From contig BFEA01000124.1 in the NCBI GenBank assembly GCA_003427395.1, positions 2,367,831 to 2,398,639 on the forward strand: a stretch of DNA of 30,809 nucleotides, written 5' to 3'. Position 1 is the first letter of the stretch. Each line of letters opens with the position of its first letter. Source of the DNA: Chara braunii (taxonomy: Eukaryota > Streptophyta > Charophyceae > Charales > Characeae). Below are positions 1 to 9,619 of the stretch, one piece after another. The position numbers and the translations under genes were made by a program. Below the pieces are notes generated by a model, which had not been told where the DNA came from, ran no database searches, and worked only from the letters and a program-made list of their open reading frames with translations.

Positions 1-370
1 TTTTTTTTTGTTTTCTCTAAGTGTGTCGTTCCTAGGGAAGCGGAGCCTGGCCTTCGCGCAGCGACCGGGCCTTCCCTTGGCCGACCCCCCTAGGGCTGCG
101 GCGCATATACTGGAGTGCCCGCGGGGGATAGTTGAGCGAGGTACTGGTGGTTTAACCACCTTGGACCATCACCCATCGCCATCTTGGCAGGGTGACCTGA
201 CCACACAGCGGTTGCAAGACCCGGGCTAAGTAGAGACCCCTACCCCTTGCTCAGCACCGGTTAAGAAGACGCCGTGTAAGTCCGATTGCGCGGGGACTTC
301 CGGAGCCAGAAATGAACATGCTACTACAGGTCTTCATGAGGGTGCACAATGACTCCCATCTAGCATAGTT

Positions 371-510
371 GTGTGGTGATGGTAGAGAGTTGGGAATCAT
401 CTGTTCCCTCGTGTGTCCCTGGAGGCCGTTCCGGCCCCGCAGTAAGGTGCAGTATCTCCTGACACCCCCGACATCCCGTACTAAGGAACTGCAATGCCAG
501 CCTCAACCCT
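371..510. repeat. 140-bp dispersed direct repeat, copy 1
   Basis: This 140-bp block recurs at 601-740 with roughly 85% identity by eye. The strongest shared run is the stretch around CAGTAAGGTGCAGTATCTCC. A small GC hairpin sits near position 420-440 (GGCCG, loop TTC, CGGCC). The copies are 230 bp apart, with 90 bp of unrelated DNA between them. Confidence 0.85.
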
Positions 511-600
511 ATGCTACGTACTAGGAGGATAGCCAACCCTGAGTCATCAGTTACGGACTGAATCTCTTATCCCTATGTTGTATTACTACAGTGTTGTATT

Positions 601-740
601 GTGTTGATGGTAGAAAGAGTTGAGGATCCTCTGTTCCCTCGTATATCCCTAGAGCCCGTTCGGGCCCTGCAGTAAGGTGCAGTATCTCCTGACACTCCCG
701 ACGTCTCGTACAAAGGAACTGCTATGCCAGCCTCAACCCT
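601..740. repeat. 140-bp dispersed direct repeat, copy 2
   Basis: Second copy of the 371-510 block, of the same length. The matching hairpin near 650-666 is GCCCG, TT, CGGGC. Two substitutions on opposite arms keep it paired in a shifted register. Both copies end in the same CCTCAACCCT. The function is unknown. Confidence 0.85.
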
Positions 741-1559
741 AAATATATTCTTCAGGGTGAATAGATACAGTCCATGATTCATGACTTAGGGTGGCTCAGC
801 CCTAATAGGAGCATAGTCGTATGAGCCGTGTTGCACAAGTAACTTCAAGCGCTAGGTATGGATTTTTTCTACAAGTCTCATAGGTGGACCTATTCATGTT
901 CCTATCATTGTGTACATAGCTATTTGTTACTATTGGCCTTAGGTGTATTCAATGTGCACACTGTTGTTATTACTGCTTGTTCGATTGTTACTGTAATCGC
1001 TGTTGGTCGTGAGCTATTTTTTTTTAATGTGGGAGCCAGACTATTTACCCTATTCGATGTCTAAGGGAGCCCTCGACACAAGATCCCTACTAAGGCGCTT
1101 ATCTTAGACAACACCGGTTATAGATCAGAAGTACGTACTAGGCCCCCAATCGTTCCTGTTACTTCAACTTATGGGCGGGTTGTACGTCAGTTTTGGATAA
1201 AGCACAAAAGGACTATCGGTTGCTCTTCCATAAATGGACTGAAATCCCCAGCGACATCCCACTCCCTCCGGTCCCTGAGTTCCCTGATCTTTTCCCCCCA
1301 TCAAACAATATCTTGGTTGAGCTGAGCTGGTATGGCCAAGACACTGAGGAGCCCACCCACCACAATCTTCGTGGGACCTGTCAGGATGGAGATAGGGAAT
1401 AGGAGGATTAGGTGTCTGCCCCAGCCGCCCCCTGGACGTAGAACCGGCCTCCCTACCCCCCCCTCACACCTGGCCTATCCACCTAAGATATGGTGGGGAG
1501 GTTAGGCGTCCATATCTACAGTACTTGTTGAAAAAAGGGGGAGGGACTAGAATGTAGAT

Positions 1560-1851
1560 GTGTATCTGGCGCCGGATTCAAGGTGAAGAGGTTCCCTCCC
1601 CCCCTCCAATATCCTGCTAAGTCAATCCCCTGGATCCAAGAGTAATCAATGTTGGCAGGAATCCCAATTGTCAGATGTACTCCAATCTCAGTCTGTATAA
1701 GGGACGCTGGACCCGTTTTCCAGCAGGTGATGCTCCCCACCAATAGATGGAGCCTCTTCCCAAGTGCTAGTGGTGCCTGCTCTTATCAGCACCGCTAACA
1801 CTGGTGGGAGTTCTTGTAAAAAAAAGAAAAAAAAAGAAGAAAAAAAAAAAA
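1560..1851 (+). mobile_element. LINE-tail module copy T1 with A-rich tail
   Basis: This is a 5'-truncated retrocopy or SINE-like element. The core starts with GGGACGCTGG at 1701. A hairpin follows at 1706-1724 (GCTGGA, loop CCCGTTT, TCCAGC), then the conserved CACCAATAGATGGAGCC, a CTGCTC...CAGCACC segment, and an A-rich tail at 1818-1851 interrupted by G. About 130 bp upstream of the core also matches the minus-strand copy T5 (shared GTCAATCCCCT and AATCAATG), so the element reaches at least to about 1610. The 5' boundary is uncertain and no target-site duplication was found. Confidence 0.7.
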
Positions 1852-2080
1852 GTTTATCTCCTAGAGGACCTTGTCTCATGACTCTCCTACCTAACCCCTC
1901 CCATGTCAACTGTAGATCATGTCCTGAGCCCCTGCAAGCAATGGGATCCCTCATAACTTATCCCACCTCACGACCCTACCCACACCCTTAGCAGAGCCCT
2001 AAGGTTTTTGTAACCATGCCTGCAACCCACTACCTGATTGAATTCGAACACGCAACCTCAACCAACTGAACTACTGTGGA
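1852..2080 (-). repeat. tRNA-like SINE candidate (head at 2040-2075)
   Basis: On the minus strand, TAGTTCAGTTGG (2062-2073) resembles a Pol III A box and TGTTCGAATTC (around 2040-2050) resembles a B box. They are much closer together than in a real tRNA. The core TGAGGTTGCG is shared with the second candidate near 4970-5000. No cloverleaf can be drawn, so this is not a tRNA gene. The downstream body ends at the A-rich tract of T1, which reads as T on this strand. The 3' end is unclear. Confidence 0.4.
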
Positions 2081-2464
2081 AACTAGTCTATTTGTGGGGA
2101 ATACTGCACCAGGGCGCGAGGGGGGCGCAGTGCTACCGAGAGCGCTGCGCCCCGGCATCAACCATGGCGGAGTTCTAAGCTGGAGCTCGATATTGGGGCG
2201 ATGGCAGGAGGTGGTGATCTTCCAACTGGCGATTCCAGTGCATAGCGCACGCACAGGGCCTGGAGGCACTGGTCTAGGCCACGTCACTGGCTGACGTGGA
2301 GGATAGACCGACTCCCAACAGTTACTCGGGAGTTTCGCGTTTTTGCCCCATCGCCAATGCGTTTCTGCCCATGGCACAGGGCCATGAGGCATTGGGTTAG
2401 TCCGCGCCTGTGGAGCACAGCAGAGTCAACCCTGGGACCTGAAGTGCGCGTGGGATTGCCATCC

Positions 2465-3478
2465 TCTTCATCAACATTATCTGTCATCGTCGCACTGAAG
2501 CTGCTCGGAATCGTCATCATCATCATGAACAGGGCGTGTTTTGACAGCGTCACCATGGTAAGGGATTCGCCATCGTCATCAGGAGGCTGCTCGTCAGGGT
2601 ATTGCTCATCATCACCATCATCATCATCAGGGAGTGGTTCGGCATCATCATCACGGGAATGGTTCGTTGTTAGCATCAGGCGTCATCACTATCATCGGGC
2701 GTCATCACCCATCATCACGGTAATGGTTCGTTGTTAGCATCAGGCGTCATCACTATCATCGGGCGTCATCACCATCATCATCATCAGGGTGCCGCTCTTC
2801 ACCAAATATCAAGGTATGGGTGGCTATCATCATTATCATCCGTCTTCATAGGGCGCCGCAGAGGTTGCTCATTATCATCCGTCTTCATAGGGCGCCGCAG
2901 AGGTTGCTCGTTATCATCATCATCACTGTTACTACGCCAATATCATTGCCATCATTAATAGCTTACTATCATAAGGCGCTGCTGGCGAAACTTGTCGTTA
3001 TAGGGCTCTGCTTACCCCCATCATCAGCATCACTACATTATCATCCAAGGTGTTCGTCATTTGCACCGTCACCATCTCTCTGAGCGTCGTCATCATCATC
3101 ATTATCATCATTATCATCATCATCATTATCATCACCTCACCATCATCATCATCATCATTATTATCATCGTCATCATCACTATCATCAATTTGTAATCATA
3201 GGGCGTTGTTGGTACCGTTCTTCAGTACGATCAGCATTACCATTCTGTCTTCATTTTCATCATTACTATCAGCATCATCATTTTGTCATCATTAGGTGTG
3301 GCGTTTCAAGGTCGTGTTCGTTTTTCACATCAGCAGGTGAGTTTGGTCATCAGGATGCTGTCCAATCGCTATCGTGTTCGTCTTTCACATTAGCAGGTGA
3401 GTTTGGTTGTCATCATCATCTTCAACGTCATCATCTTCAGGATGCTGTTCAATCGCTATCTGAAAAAAAAAAAAAAAA
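2465..3478. repeat. Composite ATC/TCATCA microsatellite and minisatellite region
   Basis: About 1 kb dominated by CATCAT-type triplets, densest at 3085-3200. Longer units are embedded in it: a 52-bp exact match at 2658-2709 and 2722-2773; a 39-bp perfect tandem pair at 2832-2870 and 2871-2909; and a 34-bp near-identical pair at 3313-3346 and 3373-3406. It ends in an A-run at about 3463-3478. Apparent open frames here (Ser-, Asp- or His-rich) follow from the triplet repeat and are not supported as genes. Confidence 0.9.
2832..2909. repeat. Perfect 39-bp tandem duplication
   Basis: Two identical, directly adjacent 39-bp units containing GTCTTCATAGGGCGCCGCAG. Identity between the copies implies recent slippage or unequal exchange within the ATC-rich region. 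Confidence 0.95.
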
Positions 3479-4082
3479 CTATCATCTACCTTTCTCTCCA
3501 TCATAATCTTTCGAAATTTTCAATTCTTCCACCCATGTCTTAAGAAATTGATCTGAGGAGTGTGCTTCAGTCGGGATAGGGCTTATGTGGTCACGGTTTG
3601 GACTCTTGGGGGCAGGGTGGGGGTGGTATTGGGGAGCCCTACTCTATAGGGGCACTGCAAGGTGGGAGGCGGCTGCCCTGTCGGGAGTGGGGCAGATTTG
3701 TGGTTTGTCCTTGTCTGGGGCCGGGGTGGGAGAGTTTGTCGCCTTCAACCCCGGCGGGGGCAGATAGGGATAAGGGGAGGGCGAAGGTATCCTGTAGGAG
3801 GGAATTGGCTGTCTTTGCGGAAGGGGGGAAGGAGGGGGTCTGTTCCAGGTTGGGGCTGAGGAGGTTTTCCTCGGCGGTGGCAGCATGGGACAGGGTTTGT
3901 CGGGAAGCTTCTCTGTGCGGTGATTCGTGGAAGCTTCCTGATTGGAACGTTTCTTGATTTCTTCTGTTATGCCTGGTAGTTTGAAGAATTTCTCAGGTCT
4001 CTGAGGGTCTGTCGGTGTTTTGTACGAAGCTGCACTGAATTCAGACTATTATATTTAGGACCCGCGGTTGTTCAATGCCAGA
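3479..4082. other. No gene seen; G-rich stretch
   Basis: The sequence at 3590-3880 is G-rich on the plus strand with many GGGG runs. Its open frames are Gly/Trp/Arg-rich translations without a domain, which is typical of skewed composition. I see no promoter, RNA gene or repeat with a partner here. Confidence 0.5.
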
Positions 4083-4278
4083 ACGACGCTGGCCGGAGCC
4101 GGGGTGATGCCCTGTAACTTGCCGAGGGTGAGGGCACGAGGCCTTGTAGAGAGATCTGGGGATGCTATGCAGGGGGCATCCTAACGGGCAACTGGGGGTC
4201 GCTGACACAAGACGACACTGGCCGGAGCTGGAGTGAGTCGCATTGCTCTGTAACCTAGCAGTTAGGGGGCGCGAGGCC
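4083..4278. repeat. Imperfect ~65-bp duplication (4083-4143 and 4211-4278)
   Basis: Both copies begin ACGAC(G/A)CTGGCCGGAGC and end GGGC(A/G)CGAGGCCT, with small indels between. The two starts are 128 bp apart. They resemble decayed tandem units. No coding meaning is visible. Confidence 0.75.
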
Positions 4279-4471
4279 TGGATGAGTTTGTCAGAGAATA
4301 AGTCAGTTTTGGTGAGCTTTGTTATGATCTGTTGGAAATCCCTTAGATACTTGAGTGTTTGGAAAACTGCTGTGGATTTCAGAAGGTGTTTAGCAAGTGT
4401 AGTCTTTTCATCATCTCTCACGAAGAAGAAAAAAGGGAGGCTAGAATTGTTGATATAACACAGTCTTTTTC

Positions 4472-4617
4472 ATACTAATCATCATTATCATCATCATCGT
4501 CATCATCATCATCATCATCACTATCAACATTGGAACTACTATCTCATAGATTTCATAGAATCTGTAGAAGTTCATCATCATCAGCATCATCATCAGCATC
4601 ATCATCATCATCATCAG
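4472..4617. repeat. ATC-type microsatellite tract
   Basis: A run of CATCAT and related triplets, interrupted around 4520-4570 by non-repetitive sequence. It abuts the LINE-tail module T2, which starts at 4618. Confidence 0.9.
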
Positions 4618-4752
4618 ATGAGGGACGCTGAGCCCGGTTCTCTGCATGTTTGGTTCGGTCACTCCGGGTAGACTGTGAGGACCCCGGCCTCAGTCTTCCT
4701 TTCGATAATATCAGCCTTGGGCACCGGGCCCGTTTTCAAAAAAAAAAAAAAA
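4618..4752 (+). mobile_element. LINE-tail module copy T2 (degenerate) with poly(A)
   Basis: GGGACGCTG begins at 4622. The hairpin at 4627-4645 has arms GCTGAG and CTCTGC around loop CCCGGTT. Compared with the usual GCTGGA/TCCAGC stem, the last two pairs are changed in a compensated way and one T-T mismatch appears. A second, poorer echo (CACCGGGCCCGTTTTC) lies at about 4722-4737, directly before a 15-base A-run (4738-4752). No target-site duplication was recognised. Confidence 0.55.
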
Positions 4753-5015
4753 CACCCACAGACCAAAAACCATGACCTCGGGAAAACCAATCATAGTCTA
4801 AACTGAACATACAACACCATGAACCTCGGGAAAACCAATCATAGTCTAGACCCAACATACAACACCATTGGGTGGTGCGCAAAATAACTTATCTGTGTCA
4901 GCCCAAGGGGGTATGCAAGTGACTGTGCGTCATGTAAACGCTCGTCGGTGTCTTTGCGCAGAGGCACGGAGTTTTGAACCCGCAACCTCAGACCACAATG
5001 GGCATTGACAACCGG
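4753..5015 (-). repeat. Second tRNA-like SINE candidate with internal ~48-bp duplication
   Basis: On the minus strand, GGGTTCAAAACTC (about 4970-4982) resembles a Pol III B box and follows TGAGGTTGCG, as in the candidate near 2040. The body contains two near-identical ~48-bp tandem units (4771-4817 and 4818-4865, shared ACCTCGGGAAAACCAATCAT). The element ends at a tract that is T on this strand and A on the plus strand, as in the first candidate. A convincing A box was not found. Confidence 0.35.
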
Positions 5016-5373
5016 TTTAATCATTCTTTCTCATTGATCTTTCCATCCAGAAGCCCACTTACTCTTGTACTCCTAAGGGTTAGGTCCCATATGTTTTTCT
5101 TAGGGAGTCTCATGACACTCTTTTCGTAATTTGGGGATCCCACATGCATTCGCAACAAGCTTCCAGCTTCTGTTCGAAAATTGCCTTCAATTTTGGGAGT
5201 GCCATCCCCCTCCCCCTCCCCCTGCCCCCGCCCCCTGAGTTGAAATAGAAGAGAAGCCTTCACCCCTCCTGTTCTTTCTCCACCCATGTGATTGGGCACA
5301 CACAGGCTACTCTCCTCTCTTGTGCCAATCTCCAAACGTCCGGGAAGAGTGGGCGTAACATCCCCCATGTGGG
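5016..5373. other. No gene seen
   Basis: The stretch includes a C-rich run around 5205-5235 and open frames without recognisable domains. It could include the 5' untranslated part of LINE A, whose 5' end I could not locate. Confidence 0.4.
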
Positions 5374-6095
5374 ATGGCCACGTTCCTCATCTGCAATACG
5401 AGGGGTTTCCACAGATTCTTTTGGGAACCAAATAACCATACTCACCAAGACCAGCACTCTGCACAGCGTCTGCAAAATGGCCATGCTGAGTTCTTCCCAC
5501 AACAACCACAGGCCATCCAGCAGGCCCTGCCTCATAATTTGCAGGCAGACCAGGATGACAGCGATACCCACCAAACGCATTATGATGACCAACCTTCCAC
5601 GTGCCCACGCAAAACCAGGTTACGCCACGTTGACATCATGCACGACGACGAGGACGAAGACCCAAAGGATGCGTGTCCGGATGAGAGGGCCCTTGCTCTG
5701 CTGCTGCCCAAAAAACTAAAGGATATGGTGAGACTTGAAGAGGATGAAAGTCCCCCAAAGGATATGCCACCAGGAGTGGTTCTTTTCCCCCTTACAAGGA
5801 TCAAAGCGGAAGGGGAGTGGCAGCTGGGCCTCAGACCGCCACCCGGCCAGCCAGCGAGTTCCACAGCTCGAATGAGACTCATAGTAGAAAGGTGGAAGGG
5901 AACCCTTCTACAGCGGTGATTTTGAAGAGGCTAAAATACTGGATTAAAGAGTCCGACATCCGGGGAGTGATTGGGGCTGTTCTTCCAAAAGCCCTATCCT
6001 TCCCGAAGGGAATCATCCCGGTCATAATTCTCATGGATCCTCAAACAAGTATGCCCAAGACAAACTCTGTCTTTGAATGGTTCACTCACTCATAG
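5374..6095 (+). pseudogene. Possible LINE A ORF1 remnant
   Basis: Two overlapping frames (5374-5919 and 5817-6095) form a plausible but frameshifted protein. It begins Gln/His-rich and continues with an acidic stretch (about 5641-5760), followed by a Leu/Ile/Pro-rich end. In L1-like elements ORF1 encodes an RNA-binding, gag-like protein that coats the element RNA. Here only the position directly upstream of the endonuclease supports that role. No CCHC zinc knuckle is visible, unlike ORF1 of LINE C. Proline-rich reading frames at 6307-6558 fill the gap to the endonuclease. An unrelated gene fragment is possible. Confidence 0.3.
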
Positions 6096-6379
6096 CTCAT
6101 GAACCTTTCATCGGAGCACTTCCGAACCAACCACACTTGGACCTTCTCCAGAATCCTCACCTTCATGAGAGTATTCCTGGAAGACAATGTCTTCAAGGAC
6201 CATCACCAATGGGATGACCACCCCTCGTTCTCCCGGTTAAGACCAGCGACTGATAGCGTACTATAGCACCCGTAGACCAAGACCACGACGATGCACTCCT
6301 GAAAAGATGGATGAAACTGATCTGCAACATTATGCAGCCAGTCGCTTGGTCGAGCACTCACCGATGATGAGGGCCTCAT

Positions 6380-7861
6380 ATGATGACCCATGCCTATCCC
6401 CGCCCCCCTCCTTGCCCGCCTCGCAGCCGCCTCTGCCTTTTATGGGATTTCCACAAGACCCCTCGAGGGCAGCCCAACCTCCGCCTCACCCCCCTCAATG
6501 CCCCCCCCCCCCTTCCACTGTTCCCCCGGGTCAGAAGACAACCGCAGTGGGCAACTAAGTTGGCCAGAGCAGACCTGGACATCCGATCGCTCAGCGTCAA
6601 TGGCCTTAGTCAGGCTTCACAAGCCAAGAGAGATGCCATCCGGAACTTGATTAGATCCTCGGACATGGGCAAATGGCCTGATGCCATATGTGTGTGGGAA
6701 ACACACCTGCAAAACACACCGGCCCACAATGCCAAAGCAAGAACTATCTGGCCTCATACCTCCTTCAGCGCGTCGGCCACAGCAAGGGCATCGGCTGGGG
6801 TGGCAATCTGGTTACTGCCAACATCCCGACTCAAACCGATTACGTACGACCATGACAGGCTGCACAGGCAGTGGGTGCTTCTGAAAGCGTCAGTGCAAGA
6901 CGAGGAATTCTACAATTTCTACTTGGTTTGTGTCTATGCTTCTAACGATCCAGCTACTAGGATAGACCTTTGGCTTGCACTGCAACAAAATCTGCCAGAT
7001 GATGCTCCAATGATAATGATTGGGGATTTCGACACCACATTGGACCCAGCAATGGACCGCATGTCATCTTCACAATGTCTGGGTCTCGCTGACCCCTCGC
7101 TGCATCAGGCTAGCCCAGACACTATTATGCTAAAACAACTCATGTTGGACAGACAATTACAGGACACATACAGGATATTGCACCCGACCGAGAGGGCATA
7201 CACCTATCTGTCTACTAGAAGACAGTAGGGCATAGCCAATTCATGAATAGACCTAACTCTCATATCCAAAGACCTGTTGGGTGTGGTCATCACAGCGGAC
7301 ACTTTGCCTATCAGCCCTTGCAAGTCTTTTGACTATCGGATGATTTGCCTCGGCCTCTCCTTCCACTCTCATGTCCAGAGAGGCCCAGGCTTTTACAAAA
7401 TAAACACCTCCTTTCTCCCCCTCTCCAAATACAAAGGAATGGTTAACGAATTTTGGCAATATTGGCAAACGCAGAAGCCAGCCACAAGAGAAAGGTTTTT
7501 TTGGTTCAACGAGGGGATGACCCAACTCAGAGAACAAGCTAAGAGATTTTCAACCCAGCATGCGAGAGACCGTAAGGCTATACTGGAGAGCCTTATGAAG
7601 GAGCTTGAAGAATGGGATGAACAACTTATGAACGACTTGCTGCACCGGCCATCTTTCGACGAGTTGCAAACAGCAAGGGATCACCTCCAAGACTACATAG
7701 ACCACCAAACGCAAGCTCGGAGGATTCAAACTCGCGTCAAGTGGGAGCACACTGAGGGCATGATGGCCAAAGCCTTCCTTGACAGAGCCAAGGCGCGGGC
7801 AAGAGCCAACACGGTTCCCAGACTCAAGCACCCCTTCGAAGCGGATGCTCCTATGCGATAG
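6380..7861 (+). pseudogene. LINE A ORF2, endonuclease part (broken)
   Basis: This is the apurinic-type endonuclease (exonuclease-endonuclease-phosphatase fold) that nicks target DNA in target-primed reverse transcription. Motifs in order: SLSVNGL (about 6588-6608), VWETHL near 6695, VCVYAS near 6930, MIGDFDTTLDP near 7018, and IDLTLIS near 7247. Two active-site positions look lost. The usual GDFN is GDFD, and the usual SDH near the end is FDY, in SFDYRMI. In-frame stops lie at 7226-7228 (TAG), 7244-7246 (TGA) and 7859-7861 (TAG), with no frameshift in this part. The TGA falls where LINE B has Arg in SRIDL. After the endonuclease comes the charged linker to the RT. The N-terminus is uncertain because the frame runs in through a proline-rich, low-complexity stretch. 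Confidence 0.8.
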
Positions 7862-8469
7862 TGGACTATGCATCTTAATATTATCAAAATTTGTTCACAT
7901 CGCAAACTCCCCCCCCCCCACCAAGTCAACCAAGCGCGAGAACAATTGTTGCAAGCGATCCAAACACGCCTCACACCTGCCCAAAGGACCCAATTGGACA
8001 GCCCACTCACCACGGAGGAAGTTAAGGAAGCCCTTCATGATATGGAGAACAAAAAAAAACCTGGGGTGAACTCCGTTCCCAACGAATTATGGATCCAATT
8101 TTGGGACTTGCTGAAAGCAGACCTTGTGGACTACACTGGGGCAATCCAACGAGAAGGATCGTTGGGGGACATGATGGGACAGGGGGTCACCACTCTGCTT
8201 TACAAGAAGGGGGATAAGGAAAAAAATAGACGCTACAAACCTATCACACTCCTATCTATCCCCTATAAAATTGTGGCAAAAATATTGACCAGAAGGCAGC
8301 TACCGCTCATGAGTTTGCTCATACATCCCGTACAAACGGGCTTCATGCCCAACCGCAACATCCAAGATAACATACTGCTCGTCACTTTGAACGAGACGAT
8401 CAAATACGCCCGTCAGAGAAGGGTCCCGACAGCGGTGCTCTTTATTGACTTTGAAAAAGCTTATGATCA

Positions 8470-8570
8470 CGTTGATTGGGATTTCTTAGATACTCAGTCA
8501 AGCTTTCTTATTTTCTTATTCAACTTTGATTTGTTCTGTATTAGGGACACTGGACCCATTTTCCAGCCGG

Positions 8571-8601
<31 letters not shown>

Positions 8602-8623
8602 GTTGATTGGGATTTCTTGGATA
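8470..8623. repeat. 23-bp target-site duplication (8470-8492 and 8601-8623)
   Basis: CGTTGATTGGGATTTCTT followed by (A/G)GATA occurs on both sides of the 108-bp insertion with a single A/G mismatch. A long duplication next to a poly(A) tail is the hallmark of LINE-driven target-primed integration. The duplicated bases are RT coding sequence. Confidence 0.93.
8493..8600 (+). mobile_element. LINE-tail module copy T3: 108-bp poly(A)-tailed retro-insertion
   Basis: It lies between the two 23-bp duplicates. About 50 bp of AT-rich leader precede GGGACACTGG (8544-8553). The hairpin is at 8549-8567 (ACTGGA, loop CCCATTT, TCCAGC). A 29-base A-run (8571-8599) follows almost at once. Unlike T1 and T6, the ~100 bp normally between hairpin and tail are missing, so the RNA was polyadenylated, or primed, directly after the hairpin. 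Confidence 0.88.
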
Positions 8624-8867
8624 TGTGCTTGACAATGATGAATTTTGGGTTTGTCTTCAGTGACTGGGTGCAGCTCCTCCATAGATCAGGCTCGACGAAC
8701 ATCATGTTGAATGGTCATTTGGCATCCCCTTTTTCCCTCCAGAGATCAGTGCGCCAAGGGGACCCGATAGCGCCTTTGTTGTTTGTGATTGTTATGGAAG
8801 CCCTGGCTTCACTCATTAGAGTCCATCCTCAGATCCATAAAGTGTCAATCCCGAAGTTGCCAGACCA

Positions 8868-8875
8868 CCAGGTCC
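8868..8875. repeat. hAT 8-bp target-site duplication, left copy (CCAGGTCC)
   Basis: CCAGGTCC occurs here and again at 10156-10163, directly outside the terminal inverted repeats. Eight base pairs is the characteristic hAT duplication length. Confidence 0.9.
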
Positions 8876-9415
8876 CAGAGTTCGCAACTGGGATTTTTAG
8901 GAATACCTATACCTGACCTAACCACACCCTCCTTGAAAACCAACCACCCATACCTACTTCATACCTGGCCTGCCGGACCTTTACTCATCTCCACCTGCTG
9001 AAAAAAAAAAAAAAAATTATGCCCAGACCTACCCTACTTGAACCTCTCCAGCATGTAACTGACCATATCTACCCATGAGCAATTTGTTTTCAGAACCACA
9101 CATGGTCACATGAAGCCAAACCGTTTGTTAACCACCCATACCCTACGCTACCCAAGTTTTTTTTACCTGTACCTACCCGTACCTACCCATAATTGTATGC
9201 ACCCGCGCTCGTCGCCGACCCTCCCCTAACCGCCCATAACCGCCCCTAATTGTCCCTAACCGCACCTAACCTAACATTTTTTTTTTTTAATACCCCCCCT
9301 GACCGCCCCTAATTGTCATGAACCACCTCCAACCATTTCCAACCCCCCTAGACGTCACAGGATTGACATGGTAATTTTTATTATTATTAATATTATTATC
9401 TTATTTTATTTTTTT

Positions 9416-9472
9416 CGAGATGTGGCAGTTGCTGCAACTACTGCCGCCAAAAGCAACAGTTGTTACATCTCG
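9416..9472 (+). other. Inverted repeat hairpin inside the hAT element
   Basis: A 20-nt arm starting CGAGATGT (9416-9435) pairs with 9453-9472 (ending ACATCTCG) around a 17-nt loop. In a plus-strand RNA four positions are G-U wobbles and one is a C-A mismatch. On the minus strand the wobbles would be mismatches. It lies just after a TA-rich stretch (9372-9415). Confidence 0.7.
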
Positions 9473-9577
9473 TCACTCTGATGCTGCTATGGATGCATTT
9501 GTGCTACAACAACCCATGCAACATGTATAGCATCTGCAAATACAACAACTCTATGTTTGTCGCGCATACATACACTC

Positions 9578-9619
9578 TCACACACACACACACACGCATG
9601 CACACACACACACACACAG
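9578..9619. repeat. (CA)n microsatellite
   Basis: CA dinucleotides, interrupted once by GCATG, within the hAT-type element. Confidence 0.97.

Larger units (their letters stand above)
1..1500. other. Unassigned repeat-like DNA, no supported gene
   Basis: I find no convincing coding region here. Reading frames are under 80 codons and show no recognisable domain. The first 300 bases are GC-rich and begin with a T-run. The only clear structure is the duplicated 140-bp block listed separately. It could be the untranslated part of an unknown retroelement, but no terminal repeats, primer site or coding domain support that. Confidence 0.5.
7868..8875 (+). pseudogene. LINE A ORF2, reverse transcriptase palm, part 1 (interrupted)
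   Basis: It continues in the same frame as the endonuclease past the stop at 7859. RT motifs: LLYKKGDKEKNRRYKPI (about 8199-8249), QTGFMPNRNIQDN (about 8332-8370), FIDFEKAYDHVDWDF (motif A with catalytic Asp, about 8440-8485), then after the insertion SVRQGDPIAPLLF (about 8747-8786). A 108-bp poly(A)-tailed insertion at 8493-8600 duplicated the codons for VDWDFLD and shifts the frame. Removing one 23-bp duplicate and the insert restores a continuous RT. The part ends at the hAT insertion point after 8875, inside the codon for Pro of HQVP. Confidence 0.88.

Noticed and set aside
2028-2080. A tRNA gene on the minus strand
   Set aside because: A- and B-box-like sequences are present but far too close together. 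No acceptor, anticodon or T stems can be formed.
2284-3295. Long open frames in the ATC-rich region (Asp-, Ser-, His- or Met-rich)
   Set aside because: A triplet repeat without stops gives open frames on both strands in several phases. There is no domain, start context or conservation.
3598-3957. 119-codon Gly/Trp-rich frame
   Set aside because: Overlapping open frames on both strands reflect the G-rich composition. No domain was recognised.
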